Of a stretch of DNA of 64,000 nucleotides, positions 15,097 to 23,492 are shown piece by piece. This stretch comes from Lysobacter panacisoli. GTDB taxonomy: Bacteria > Pseudomonadota > Gammaproteobacteria > Xanthomonadales > Xanthomonadaceae. The translations under genes were made by a program, and so were the position numbers. The stretch lies in assembly GCF_009765165.1 (NCBI RefSeq), contig NZ_VLNU01000001.1, positions 3,354,247 through 3,418,246 on the forward strand, read 5' to 3'. The notes under the pieces were generated by a model. That model saw only the letters and a list, made by a program, of their open reading frames with translations. It had not been told where the DNA came from and did not search any database. Numbering within the stretch: position 1 is the stretch's first letter; each line of letters begins with the position of its first letter.

Positions 15097-17037
15097 ATGT
15101 TTTTGAACGATCAGGAGACGGCGACCGATCTTCTGCACTACGAGGCGATCGCTAAGACGGTGGTCAGGCTGATCAGGGACACACCCAAGACACCGCTGAC
15201 GGTCGGCGTGCACGGTGACTGGGGGGCGGGCAAGTCCAGTGTCCTCAAAATGACGGAGGACGCGCTTTCAAAGGAACCCAAGGTGCAATGCCTGTGGTTC
15301 AACGGCTGGGCATTCGAGGGCTTCGAGGACGCCAAGACCGTCATCATAGAGACCATCATCGAGGAGCTTCTGCGCAGGCGCCCGAACTCCACGAAGGTCA
15401 AAGATGCAGCCAAAAAACTGCTCAAGCGGGTTGACTGGCTCAAGGCGGCGAAGAAGGCGGGCGGCTTGGCCTTCAATGTGGCTACGGGGCTTCCTACCTT
15501 CAATCAGATCGGCGATCTGATTGGCGCGGCGAAGCAGTACCTCGGCAAGCAGGCAGAGGGATTGACGCGGGAGGACCTTGAGGGTTTCGTCGATGAGACG
15601 GCGGGTCTTCTCAAGCCTGCAGAGGAAGAAAGTATCCCTGCCCACATCCATGCCTTCCGGAAGGAGTTCGTGGAGCTGCTCGATGCGGCAGAGATCGATC
15701 AGCTCGTTGTCATCGTCGATGACCTGGATCGCTGTCTGCCCGAAACCTCGATTGCCACGCTCGAAGCCATCCGGCTGTTCCTGTTTGTGGAGCGCACGGC
15801 ATTTGTCATCGGTGCGGACGAAGCGATGATCGAGTATGCGGTCAGGGAACACTTCCCCGATCTCCCCCCGAACTCTGGGCCTGTGAGCTACGCCAGGAAC
15901 TATCTGGAGAAGCTGATCCAAGTGCCGTTTCGCATACCCGCATTGGGTCCGGCTGAGACCCGCACCTACATCACGCTGCTGATGGTGGAGGCGGCCTTGG
16001 GCGCGCAGGATGAGAGGTTCCAGAAGCTGCTGGCTGCCGCGCGCGAGGATATGAAGCGGCCTTGGCTCAGCAAGGGGCTCGATCGGGCAGCGCTAGTGGC
16101 CGCCATGGGTAAAGACGAACTGCCCAAGGGCGTCGATCGCGCATTGGTGTTGGGGAGCCAGCTCACGGACATGCTCACGGATGGAACGCGCGGCAACCCT
16201 AGGCAGGTCAAGCGTTTCCTCAACTCGATGCTACTGCGGCATGCAATCGGAGAGGAGCGCGGCTTCAGCGCCGATATCTCCGTTCCCATCCTCGCAAAGC
16301 TGATCCTCGCCGAGCGATTCCAGAACGACTTCTTCGAGTATCTCGTGAGGCTCGTGGTCGCCGCGCATGAGGGAAAGCCCCAACAGATCATCGATTTCGA
16401 GAACAGCGTGCGCAGCGCGTCGCACCCGGCCACCCCAATACCGGCTGGAACGCTGCTCAGAAAAGTCGGCAAGGCAGATGACGCATCCGAGATGGAAGGG
16501 TGGGCGAACAACGAATGGGTGCGCAATTGGATCGCATTGGATCCGCCGCTGTCGGGCAAGGATCTGAGGCCCTACATCTTCGTCACACGCGACAAGCGGA
16601 TTGCGCTCGGCGGTGCGAGTGCGTCCGGTCACCTCACTGCGCTGGCCGATCAGCTTATGGGCTCCGAACTCGAAGTGCGTGGGGCGGCCGCCGAGGTTCG
16701 CAGGCTCCCTGGCCCTGCGGCGGAGGAAGTCTTCGACATCGTACGCCTGCGGATTCTGGGAACCGACAACTTCGCGGCCAAGCCAAAGGGTATTGGTGGA
16801 CTGATCTCGCTCGCCGCAGAACATCCGACACTCCAGCGACGGTTGCTGGGCTTCGCAAAGGAAGTGGACCTAAAGAAGGCGGGTCCTTGGCTCGCTGCGG
16901 CTTTTGATGCCAGCTTCACGAATGTGGATGTGAAGAAGGACTACGACGATCTGTTGAATAGCTGGGCGTCGCAGACCGTCAACAAGAAACTGCAAGCTGC
17001 GACCACTGCGGCCCTTACGATGAAGGAGGGTCGCTGA
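15097..17037 (+). CDS. qatA: QatA: KAP family P-loop NTPase of QatABCD anti-phage system
   Basis: 646 residues. Walker A GDWGAGKSS (Lys46) and Walker B VVIVDDLDRCLP (Asp208-Asp209), with a KAP-type insertion between them (about 85-190) that includes a Gly/Ala-rich, weakly hydrophobic stretch. A long C-terminal helical domain follows. KAP ATPases head the QatABCD system. The start at 15097 is fixed by AAAGGAGG 6 bases upstream; an upstream in-frame ATG (14992) lacks one. The stop overlaps the qatB start by one base (TGATG). Confidence 0.93.
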   Translation: MFLNDQETATDLLHYEAIAKTVVRLIRDTPKTPLTVGVHGDWGAGKSSVLKMTEDALSKEPKVQCLWFNGWAFEGFEDAKTVIIETIIEELLRRRPNSTKVKDAAKKLLKRVDWLKAAKKAGGLAFNVATGLPTFNQIGDLIGAAKQYLGKQAEGLTREDLEGFVDETAGLLKPAEEESIPAHIHAFRKEFVELLDAAEIDQLVVIVDDLDRCLPETSIATLEAIRLFLFVERTAFVIGADEAMIEYAVREHFPDLPPNSGPVSYARNYLEKLIQVPFRIPALGPAETRTYITLLMVEAALGAQDERFQKLLAAAREDMKRPWLSKGLDRAALVAAMGKDELPKGVDRALVLGSQLTDMLTDGTRGNPRQVKRFLNSMLLRHAIGEERGFSADISVPILAKLILAERFQNDFFEYLVRLVVAAHEGKPQQIIDFENSVRSASHPATPIPAGTLLRKVGKADDASEMEGWANNEWVRNWIALDPPLSGKDLRPYIFVTRDKRIALGGASASGHLTALADQLMGSELEVRGAAAEVRRLPGPAAEEVFDIVRLRILGTDNFAAKPKGIGGLISLAAEHPTLQRRLLGFAKEVDLKKAGPWLAAAFDASFTNVDVKKDYDDLLNSWASQTVNKKLQAATTAALTMKEGR

Positions 17038-17912
17038 TGGGGACGTCGAAGAGTTATGGCGGCCCACCCAATGGCCTGCTGCCGGACTGGATCGATCAGG
17101 TCGCGCCCGGTGCAGCGGCTCCGCCAGCTCCGGCTCCAGCGCCAGCCCCAGTCCCCGGCGCTCCACCGGAAACTCCACCGCCTGCTGCGACACCGCCCGC
17201 TGCGCCCACCGGGCCGCTTACCGGCGCAGCTTCTGCGGGTGGCTTGGGTACGGCGCGCGGTAATTTCACCCGGTTCGCTGGGAGCCGCGAACGTGACTCC
17301 CTCCGAAGGGCGGTATCGCAGTATGTGAGGCAGGGAACGGGTGGTGCGGCCGGAGCGGCCAAAAGGATGGGGTCATCGCGCGTCACCGGGGCTCAGCTGC
17401 TCGGACTGATTGGCGATGTGCAACGCAACGGACCGGTCGCAGCCCTCCAGCGTCTCAATTTGGGTGGCCTTGCGGGGCGTCCGGCGGTTGAGGTGTTCCT
17501 CGCACTCACCGAGGTGATGTGTCCGCCCGGCGGGCGTGTCGATGAGGCCATCGCCAGACAGGCCATGCTCGATACGATCTGCGACATGGCGGACCAGGGT
17601 GTCGGCGACTTCGGTTCCCTGACTGCCGATCAGCTTACTGAGTTCTTCTTGGGATTTGTCATCCATACGATCGAAGGACGTGTCGTGGCCGATCTGGGGC
17701 ACCGGGCCATTGAAAGGCCCATGAGCGCAGAGGAAGCGAAATTGGTACAGGAAGATCTGCACCAGTTCGTCGATGGGCACGTCCGCGGACATCTAGGGAC
17801 ACTTCTGGACCGTGTGCGGGATCTGCCCGAGTCAGAGATCTCGGGGATGGTCGATCGCATCTATCGGGCGTCGTTCGAGCTTGTCTCGGCGACTGCAGGA
17901 GACGTCGAATGA
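17037..17912 (+). CDS. qatB: QatB: QatABCD system protein
   Basis: 291 residues. It begins with the characteristic MGTSKSYGGPP, followed by a Pro/Ala-rich low-complexity linker (about 22-60) and a helical domain (about 70-290). Function of QatB is unknown, but it is required in experimentally tested Qat systems. Overlaps qatA by one base and qatC by four. Identification rests on gene order and the N-terminal signature. Confidence 0.88.
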   Translation: MGTSKSYGGPPNGLLPDWIDQVAPGAAAPPAPAPAPAPVPGAPPETPPPAATPPAAPTGPLTGAASAGGLGTARGNFTRFAGSRERDSLRRAVSQYVRQGTGGAAGAAKRMGSSRVTGAQLLGLIGDVQRNGPVAALQRLNLGGLAGRPAVEVFLALTEVMCPPGGRVDEAIARQAMLDTICDMADQGVGDFGSLTADQLTEFFLGFVIHTIEGRVVADLGHRAIERPMSAEEAKLVQEDLHQFVDGHVRGHLGTLLDRVRDLPESEISGMVDRIYRASFELVSATAGDVE

Positions 17913-19288
17913 GCAGGCATACACTTGTTATGCGTATCGGCGCGGACGACGTGGCCGATCCGGGGCAGCGTCTGACGGGTGGATTCGTCACCGAACTTCC
18001 GCGCTATGGCAGCTTCGCATCGATCGACCATCAGATCGGCGACACCATCACCCAACTGCAGTCGATGGGTCTGCGTCCCTCAGAGCGGGCGCTGGACCTG
18101 GCTGTTCTGGCGGCGGCCATTACGGCTGCAGATACACGAATCAGTCGCGATTCGGATGCGCAGGATGGTTGGACTCGCCAGATCGAACTGTGCGTCCCGG
18201 TGTCCGACAGTCGCGTGTGGACGGATGCTGGATTACTGATTGAGCGCACACTCAACTTCCTGACAGGGGACATTTGGTTCATCACATTTCGGGAGCGGGC
18301 AGTCTCCGTGCAGACCCTCATTCCCGCGTCCACCGGAACGCTGACTGAGAAGCCCCAGTCGGTCTGCCTGTTCTCTGGCGGCCTGGACAGCTTCATCGGT
18401 GCCATCGATCTGCTGAGCGGGGGCGAGCGGATCCTCCTCGTAAGCCATTACTGGGACCGTGTTGCCAGCAAGCATCAGAAACTTTGTCTCGATGCACTCA
18501 AAGAACACTTCGGCGAAGGGACCTTCGAGTCGGTGCGCGCGTATGTGGGCTTCCCAAAGGGTGCCGTAGCCGATTCGCACGACGAGGACACATTGCGTGG
18601 CAGGTCATTCCTCTTCTTCTCGCTCGCGGCGCTGGCGGCCGATGCGATCGGCGAAGGCACGGTCATCCATGTGCCCGAGAATGGTCTGATCTCACTCAAT
18701 GTACCGTTGGATCCTCTGCGTCTTGGCGCATTGAGCACCCGGACGACCCATCCCTATTACATGGCACGTTTCAATGAGCTGCTGCGGAGCGTCGGGCTCA
18801 CATCCAGGCTGGAGAATCGCTACAGGCACCGAACGAAGGGCCAGATGGTGGCAGAATGCGCGGACGCAGCATTCCTCCGGGCCGCGGCCGCCAATACCAT
18901 GTCCTGTTCATCACCAGCGAAGATGCGATTCGATCAGGACGAGCAACGGCGCCAGGCGAAGAACTGTGGTCATTGTGTGCCCTGTCTGATCCGACGCGCC
19001 GCACTGCTCCACGGATTCGGTGCCGACGACACCGAGTATCAGCTCGAATATCTAGGGGCGAAGGCACTTGATTCGACCCGGGCCACGGGGGAGCACGTCA
19101 GGTCATTCCAGTTTGCCATCGCGCAGTTGGCTGCCAGACCGCAGCGCGCACGATTCGACATCCATAAGCCCGGACCGCTGACCGACCATCCCGGCGACTG
19201 GGGTGCCTATGAGCAGGTCTACCGCGATGGGATAGGCGAGGTCGCTGCGCTATTGAATGGCGTAGTCTCGAGGCCGGGTGGTGGCTGA
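17909..19288 (+). CDS. qatC: QatC: QueC-like (7-cyano-7-deazaguanine synthase-like) protein
   Basis: 459 residues. The PP-loop ATP pyrophosphatase motif FSGGLDSF is near residue 155, after an N-terminal extension of about 145 residues that QueC lacks. The C-terminal part has a QueC-like zinc site: a Cys in NTMSCSS and NCGHCVPC. In QatABCD the protein is thought to modify a target, possibly a protein N-terminus or nucleic acid, using deazapurine-type chemistry; the substrate is not known. Overlaps qatB (ATGA) and qatD (11 bases). Confidence 0.92.
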   Translation: MSRHTLVMRIGADDVADPGQRLTGGFVTELPRYGSFASIDHQIGDTITQLQSMGLRPSERALDLAVLAAAITAADTRISRDSDAQDGWTRQIELCVPVSDSRVWTDAGLLIERTLNFLTGDIWFITFRERAVSVQTLIPASTGTLTEKPQSVCLFSGGLDSFIGAIDLLSGGERILLVSHYWDRVASKHQKLCLDALKEHFGEGTFESVRAYVGFPKGAVADSHDEDTLRGRSFLFFSLAALAADAIGEGTVIHVPENGLISLNVPLDPLRLGALSTRTTHPYYMARFNELLRSVGLTSRLENRYRHRTKGQMVAECADAAFLRAAAANTMSCSSPAKMRFDQDEQRRQAKNCGHCVPCLIRRAALLHGFGADDTEYQLEYLGAKALDSTRATGEHVRSFQFAIAQLAARPQRARFDIHKPGPLTDHPGDWGAYEQVYRDGIGEVAALLNGVVSRPGGG

Positions 19289-20096
19289 TCGCCGCATCGA
19301 GCGCAGGTGGGTCGATCTGCATTGCCATGTGGATCTGTACCCCGACCACCCCGGCGTAATCGCAGACTGCGATCGGCTCGGGATAGCGACACTTGCCATC
19401 ACGACCACGCCCCGGGCGTTCGAACGGAACGTGCAGCTCGCGGCGGGATCGCCCTTCGTTAAGGTCGCGCTGGGCTTGCATCCACAGCTGGTCGCGAGCC
19501 GCTCCAATGAAATCGGATTGTTCGAAGGCCTGTTGGCGCAGGCGAGGTTCGTTGGTGAGATCGGCCTGGATGCCGGCTCACAGTTCTACGCCAGCTTCCC
19601 CGAGCAGCAGCGGGTCTTCGAGCGTATCCTCCGGGCCTGCGACGAGCAGGGTGGGAAGGTGCTGAGCATCCACAGTGTGCGATCCGTCTCCAAGGTCTTA
19701 GGGCATCTTGAGCGATCCCTGCGCTCGGGCTCGTGTGTCCCGGTCCTCCATTGGTTCACTGGCACCCCCTCTGAGGCCCGCAGGGCTCTTGCTATGGGCT
19801 GTTACTTTTCGATCAACTCGGAGATGGTTTCGTCACCGAAGAGTGCGACGCTGATCCGCTCGCTGCCGCTCGATCGCGTCCTGACCGAGACTGATGGTCC
19901 GTTCGTGCAGATCGGAGGCCGTCCATCCCGTCCCACCGACATTCCCTCGACGGTTGTGGGGCTGTCGGAGCTGATCGGAGCCGACAGTCAGATGCTTGAG
20001 CGCCGGATCCTGGAGAATTACGGATCGCTCACCGCGCCAGCGGCGGGTCACCGGTCACGCAACCCACGAACCATGGAGGGAGACCTGTTCGGTTGA
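19278..20096 (+). CDS. qatD: QatD: TatD-like metal-dependent hydrolase
   Basis: 272 residues, with a GTG start at 19278 or 19281 inside the qatC end. Metal ligands of the TatD amidohydrolase fold are visible: DLHCHVD at the N-terminus, GEIGLD with the bridging Glu, LSIHSV, PVLHWF and the final Asp in LTETDGPF. The protein would be a DNase or phosphodiesterase-like hydrolase. Its coupling to qatC marks it as the system's fourth component rather than housekeeping TatD. Confidence 0.92.
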   Translation: MVADRRIERRWVDLHCHVDLYPDHPGVIADCDRLGIATLAITTTPRAFERNVQLAAGSPFVKVALGLHPQLVASRSNEIGLFEGLLAQARFVGEIGLDAGSQFYASFPEQQRVFERILRACDEQGGKVLSIHSVRSVSKVLGHLERSLRSGSCVPVLHWFTGTPSEARRALAMGCYFSINSEMVSSPKSATLIRSLPLDRVLTETDGPFVQIGGRPSRPTDIPSTVVGLSELIGADSQMLERRILENYGSLTAPAAGHRSRNPRTMEGDLFG

Positions 20097-20168
20097 TGGG
20101 ATTGCGATGGGGGATACTTTGGAGGTGCAAAGAGAGCAGCGCACCTCGCACAGAGGTCTGGTCCTTCA

Positions 20169-21245
20169 CTACTTCAAGAGACGCGCCGCTGGATTATCTT
20201 CCGCTGCACCTGCCTGGAAGTAGCCAATCACGCTAGCCACGGAGCGGTGTTCCGTCATAGCCATGACCGCTGGGAGTGGTACGCCTTGCTTGCCAGCCTC
20301 TGTGACAAACCCCGACCGCAGGCTGTGGGCACCAAAGTCGCCTTCTAAGCCCGCCAACCGTGCCCGGCGCTTCACGATGGTAGCCACTGAACCAGGAAGT
20401 AGGGCAGGGCCCACCCGATCCTTCCAGACTCGACGGAAGATCGCTCCCTGGCAGATTCCCGCGGCCTCAAGCCAGTCCGAAAGCGCTTCAGCACTTCGCC
20501 CCAGGATCGGCTTGTCCGGCGTGGAATCCGCCTTCACTCCGGCCTGCTGGGTCTTTGAGTACTCCAGCCGGTAGATGTAGCCGTCGTCGCCGACCTTGCG
20601 CAGATCGCGCATGTCCGCGGCAGCGATTTCGCTGCGCCGGCGCCCACCGCTGGCGAACCCAAAGCAGAGCAGGGCACGGTCGCGCAGGCCTTCGAGGCTG
20701 TCGTCGCAGGTGGCCAGCATGGCCTCGAGCTCGGCCCGCGTAATCGCAGTCTTCTTGGTCGGTCGCTCGCCACGTTTGACCGCCGCACGGCGGGCCCGAC
20801 TCAGGAGCGTGCGGACACTGGGTAGCTCGCACGGGTTGGCCAAGCGTTTGAGCTTGTGCGCCGTAGATAGAACCGCCACCCGCTGGACGACGGTTGAGAG
20901 CTTCAACGGCCCGACTTTGGCTTTGAGACCAGCGGCGACCAGCGCCCGGTCCATCACCAGCGGCAGCTCGCTGACCAGGCCGGTCTTGCTCTTGCGCTGG
21001 ATGTGGTCGATCAGGAACTGAATTACTACGGTCTCACTGACCGGCAAGCTCAGGTCGACGCCGTAGCGGGCGTGGTGCCAGCCGGCCCAGTAGCGCAGGG
21101 CGGTGGCATAGCTCCGGGTGGTGTTGGCGGCTGCTGCTTCGGCAAGCAGTTCGCGCACCGCGTCGGCGGCCTGCTGGGCCAGTTGGTCCGGCAGGATCAG
21201 GGCGGCCGTCGCTGGCATCGCGGGCAATGTGCTATTTCGTTTCAT
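20169..21245 (-). CDS. tnpS: Tyrosine recombinase, TnpS-like cointegrate resolvase
   Basis: 358 residues. N-terminal SAM-like core-binding domain (about 20-135), then a complete catalytic domain: Arg203 in GGRRRSE, Lys231 in YSKTQ, HSLR (His307, Arg310), His333 in TEHRS and nucleophile Tyr342. Divergent to a KfrA/TnpT-like gene with an AT-rich, palindrome-bearing spacer; this is the TnpS-TnpT resolution module of Tn4651/TnXax-type Tn3 transposons. No transposase gene is present. It could alternatively be a free-standing integrase of the island. Confidence 0.85.
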   Translation of the reverse strand: MKRNSTLPAMPATAALILPDQLAQQAADAVRELLAEAAAANTTRSYATALRYWAGWHHARYGVDLSLPVSETVVIQFLIDHIQRKSKTGLVSELPLVMDRALVAAGLKAKVGPLKLSTVVQRVAVLSTAHKLKRLANPCELPSVRTLLSRARRAAVKRGERPTKKTAITRAELEAMLATCDDSLEGLRDRALLCFGFASGGRRRSEIAAADMRDLRKVGDDGYIYRLEYSKTQQAGVKADSTPDKPILGRSAEALSDWLEAAGICQGAIFRRVWKDRVGPALLPGSVATIVKRRARLAGLEGDFGAHSLRSGFVTEAGKQGVPLPAVMAMTEHRSVASVIGYFQAGAAEDNPAARLLK

Positions 21246-21346
21246 ACTATGTAATGTACGTTATGAAATCTTGCGCGTACTAACGATAATTATCTCTTAT
21301 CGCGAATAGACGTCAGCTGCCACTCATCGCGCAGTAGGAGGACCGG
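21240..21346. promoter_or_regulatory. AT-rich spacer with inverted repeats, probable TnpS recombination (rst-like) site
   Basis: The 100-base gap between divergent tnpS and tnpT. TTTCATA (21240-21246) and TATGAAA (21262-21268) form perfect arms around a near-palindrome TAATGTACGTTA (21252-21263), and a second CGATA..TATCG pair follows downstream. Such paired arms are typical of tyrosine-recombinase core sites. It is much more AT-rich than its surroundings and overlaps the tnpS start codon, so recombinase autoregulation is likely. Confidence 0.55.
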
Positions 21347-22273
21347 ATGGCCAAGGGTGTTACCGAGAATGACGTTCACGCCGCCGCTTATGCGGTGCTC
21401 GCAAGCGGCGAGCGACCGACGGTCGAACGCATTCGCGGCCACTTAGGCACCGGTTCGCCAAACACCGTCACGCGCTGGCTCGAGACATGGTGGCGTGCTG
21501 CCGGCGCGCGTCTAGCGTCACAGGAGTCGAGACTGGCGTTGCCGGAAGCGCCGAACGAGGTCGCCGCCGTCGCCAGCAAGCTGTGGGAACTGGCGTTGCA
21601 GCACGCCAGGGCCGAGGCCGAGGCAGGCCTGGCAGACGAACATGCCGTACTTGCAGAGGCTCGCGAGGCGCTCGCTAAGCGCGAGTTTGCGGCTGACGCC
21701 CAGCTTCAGGCCGCAGAAGACCAGGCCAACGAGGCTCGTGCTGCATTGCAGGTGTCCGAGACGCGACTTGGGGACTTACAACGCCTGCTCGAAACGCAAG
21801 CTGCGCAGCTGCAACAGCTTCAACGCGAACTACGCAACGCTGAAATCGGGCAGGCGGAACTGGCCGCTGAACTGACGCAGATGCGCGCCCGGTCGGAGGC
21901 CACGGCTCTGGCTGCTGCTGTCGAGCGCGACACTCTGCTGCAGCAACTACGCGGCACCGAAGAGCGGGCAGCGACGGAGATAGATCGTGCGAGGCAGGAT
22001 GCCAATCGACTGCAGGCTGAGGCGAAGATCCAGGCGCGGCAACAGAATCAGGAACGCGCCATCGAGCGGCAGACCAGAGAGGCGCTCCAACGCCAGTTAC
22101 AAGAGTCCCTGCGCGAGGGCGATATGCAAAGGGCCCGTGCCGACACGCTCGAGCAGCAGTTGGCACGGTTGGCGGACCTTCCAGCGAATGTGGAGGCCGC
22201 GCTACGCCGGAACCACTCGGCGGTCAAAGCGACACGGTCGGCAGCAGCTAGCAAGCGCCCTAAACAACGTTGA
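21347..22273 (+). CDS. tnpT: KfrA-like DNA-binding coiled-coil protein, TnpT-like
   Basis: 308 residues. The N-terminal KfrA-type DNA-binding domain (about 1-60) has VTENDVHAAAYAVLASGERPT-like start, then GTGSPNTVTRWLETWW. From about 90 to 285 it is one long Glu/Gln/Arg-rich coiled coil. TnpT proteins assist TnpS-mediated resolution. AGTAGGAGGACC upstream is a good ribosome-binding site. A plasmid-type KfrA remains possible, but the divergent recombinase favours TnpT. Confidence 0.85.
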   Translation: MAKGVTENDVHAAAYAVLASGERPTVERIRGHLGTGSPNTVTRWLETWWRAAGARLASQESRLALPEAPNEVAAVASKLWELALQHARAEAEAGLADEHAVLAEAREALAKREFAADAQLQAAEDQANEARAALQVSETRLGDLQRLLETQAAQLQQLQRELRNAEIGQAELAAELTQMRARSEATALAAAVERDTLLQQLRGTEERAATEIDRARQDANRLQAEAKIQARQQNQERAIERQTREALQRQLQESLREGDMQRARADTLEQQLARLADLPANVEAALRRNHSAVKATRSAAASKRPKQR

Positions 22274-22327
22274 CCCTGATTGGTGTCAGCAGAGTCAGCA
22301 GGTGCGAAATTGGCCCTAATTAATGTC
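22270..22327 (+). repeat. Direct repeat, two ~18-base copies 40 bases apart
   Basis: TTGACCCTGATTGGTGTC at 22270-22287 and TTGGCCCTAATTAATGTC at 22310-22327 differ at 4 positions. The repeat begins at the tnpT stop. It could be a subterminal part of a transposon end or a binding site; no matching copy was found at the other side of the island. Confidence 0.4.
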
Positions 22328-22440
22328 CACATTCGCGACCAAAAACCCCTTACAAATCAATGTGGGACAGGAACTAAGGTCAAGAGGACAGCAACTAGGG
22401 AAGCCCGACAACCGCCGCGCCGACTGCTGCAGCAACTTCG

Positions 22441-22468
22441 ACGTTTACATAATATGCATTATGCGAAG
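22441..22468 (-). other. dif-like XerC/XerD recombination site
   Basis: Read on the minus strand, 24 of 28 bases match the gammaproteobacterial dif consensus. The XerC half (11 bases ending CGCATAA) matches completely, the central hexamer is TGCATA, and the XerD half begins TTATGT and diverges at its outer end. It may be the chromosomal dif or a dif-like site left by an element integrated through XerCD. No second copy was found in the window. Confidence 0.6.
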
Positions 22469-22586
22469 CTTCGTAGATGGCTCAGGGCCACGGCACGTGG
22501 CTTGCAACGGTTCCTATCCCGCTTCCCGTCGGATGGATTCGATGCGACGCCCACCCTGTTGGCCTGAGGGCCAGCCTTGCCCCAAT

Positions 22587-22605
22587 GACTCGGCCAGAAG
22601 CGGTC
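22587..22605 (+). repeat. Degenerate AAGCGGTC unit (dispersed element, copy 3)
   Basis: GACTCGGCCAGAAGCGGTC is a decayed member of the GTCCGCTT..AAGCGGAC family, lying just after the stop of the lipoprotein gene. Confidence 0.4.
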
Positions 22606-22614
22606 GTTCGATGA

Positions 22615-22974
22615 TCATGGCGAGTCCGGGCTAGCCGGCGCACGCAATGCTTCGTGGGCATCGGCCATGCAGCGACTCATGTCTTCGTTCGATTCGGCGG
22701 ACTTTACGCACTCGTAATCCGCGCTCCGATACTGCGTTCCGGAAAGACAGGCACGTAGTGATTTCTTCGCCGATTCCTCGACCCACTTCGGGTCCAAGGG
22801 GGGCTCGCTGATTGCCCGCAGATACTCCATCTCCCGGGCTCGGATAGCGCGGCACTGCGACTCCGACAACCGGTCGGGTGAGCAGCCGATTGCCAAGACG
22901 AACAGAAGGCCAATCGAAAGGCCGCGTGCGGCCACCGCCAATCCAACGCCAACCAAGCATCGGTGCATTCTCAT
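22615..22974 (-). CDS. Small putative lipoprotein
   Basis: 119 residues. An N-terminal hydrophobic segment ends in a lipobox-like FVLAIGC-S near residue 31, followed by a short Cys-containing domain (CRAIRAREMEYLRA, ACLSGTQY, YECVKSA, SRCMADA) with four further Cys that could form two disulfides. Envelope localisation is inferred. Function unknown. Isolated, between dispersed repeats. Confidence 0.65.
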   Translation of the reverse strand: MRMHRCLVGVGLAVAARGLSIGLLFVLAIGCSPDRLSESQCRAIRAREMEYLRAISEPPLDPKWVEESAKKSLRACLSGTQYRSADYECVKSAESNEDMSRCMADAHEALRAPASPDSP

Positions 22975-22992
22975 AAGCTGATGGTTCCCAAT

Positions 22993-23016
22993 GACCGCTT
23001 TGGGTCGGAAGCGGGC
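22993..23016 (+). repeat. GACCGCTT/AAGCGGGC inverted repeat (dispersed element, copy 4)
   Basis: Imperfect 8-bp arms with an 8-base loop, in the gap upstream of the lipoprotein gene. Confidence 0.45.
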
Positions 23017-23087
23017 ATTAGCACCTACCCCACCTTCCGCCGTGTCGCCTCCTCTGAACGGCTACGGCAGCTATGACGCCTCTTGAT

Positions 23088-23112
23088 GTCCGATACTGGC
23101 CCAGAAGCGGAC
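23088..23112 (+). repeat. GTCCGA/AGCGGAC inverted repeat (dispersed element, copy 5)
   Basis: Degenerate arms around ACTGGCCCAGA; 15 bases beyond the end of the RraB-family gene, where it may act as a terminator. Confidence 0.45.
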
Positions 23113-23126
23113 ACTTGCTCTCGACC

Positions 23127-23492
23127 TCACTGGTTTGAGTGCGCATTCACGCCCTGCGTCTGGACGAGGCATCCCCACCCGTCGTAATCCAGCTCGAACA
23201 ACTCACAGACGCAGGCCATGAATCCGGAAACGGACTGGATCGCGTGCTGCTCAATGGGCATATGGACAACCACCAAGATGCTGGGCGAATCGTCCAAGCC
23301 TTGGGCTGTCGCGACCCCGTACTGATAGTCGTTGATGAAACTGGCGACGGTGGTTGCCTTCTCAGCGGAGGGGGCGCGAAGCAGGAACTCAACGTTGCGC
23401 GCGATGCCGAACTGGTCTCCCTGAGCATCGAGCTTATGGAGGAGGTCCGAGTCCGCTACGGCAGTTGCCATCAATGTGTCGATTATGGCCAT
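23127..23492 (-). CDS. RraB family protein (ribonuclease E inhibitor-like)
   Basis: 121 residues. The family pattern is clear: FGIARNVEFLLRAP, a YGVATAQ strand, ILVVVHMPIEQHAI and the C-terminal LDYDGWGC. RraB binds and inhibits RNase E in enterics; here the gene is a family member whose target is not known. The ATG at 23492 follows an AGGACAGG site on the minus strand; a much longer open frame upstream (to 23798) has no family match. An opposite-strand frame over the same DNA was rejected. Confidence 0.8.
   Translation of the reverse strand: MAIIDTLMATAVADSDLLHKLDAQGDQFGIARNVEFLLRAPSAEKATTVASFINDYQYGVATAQGLDDSPSILVVVHMPIEQHAIQSVSGFMACVCELFELDYDGWGCLVQTQGVNAHSNQ

Larger units (their letters stand above)
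22274..22614. other. AT-richer intergenic region with dif-like site, no gene
   Basis: 341 bases between tnpT and the small lipoprotein gene. It holds the direct repeats, a dif-like 28-mer (22441-22468) and one AAGCGGTC-type unit. The open frames here have no family resemblance and were not called. Confidence 0.5.

Noticed and set aside
19278..20096. Housekeeping TatD DNase
   Set aside because: Translational coupling to a QueC-like gene in a four-gene KAP ATPase operon identifies it as QatD.
12284..22614. Prophage
   Set aside because: No capsid, terminase, tail, lysis or phage repressor genes; the recombinase fits a TnpS module better.
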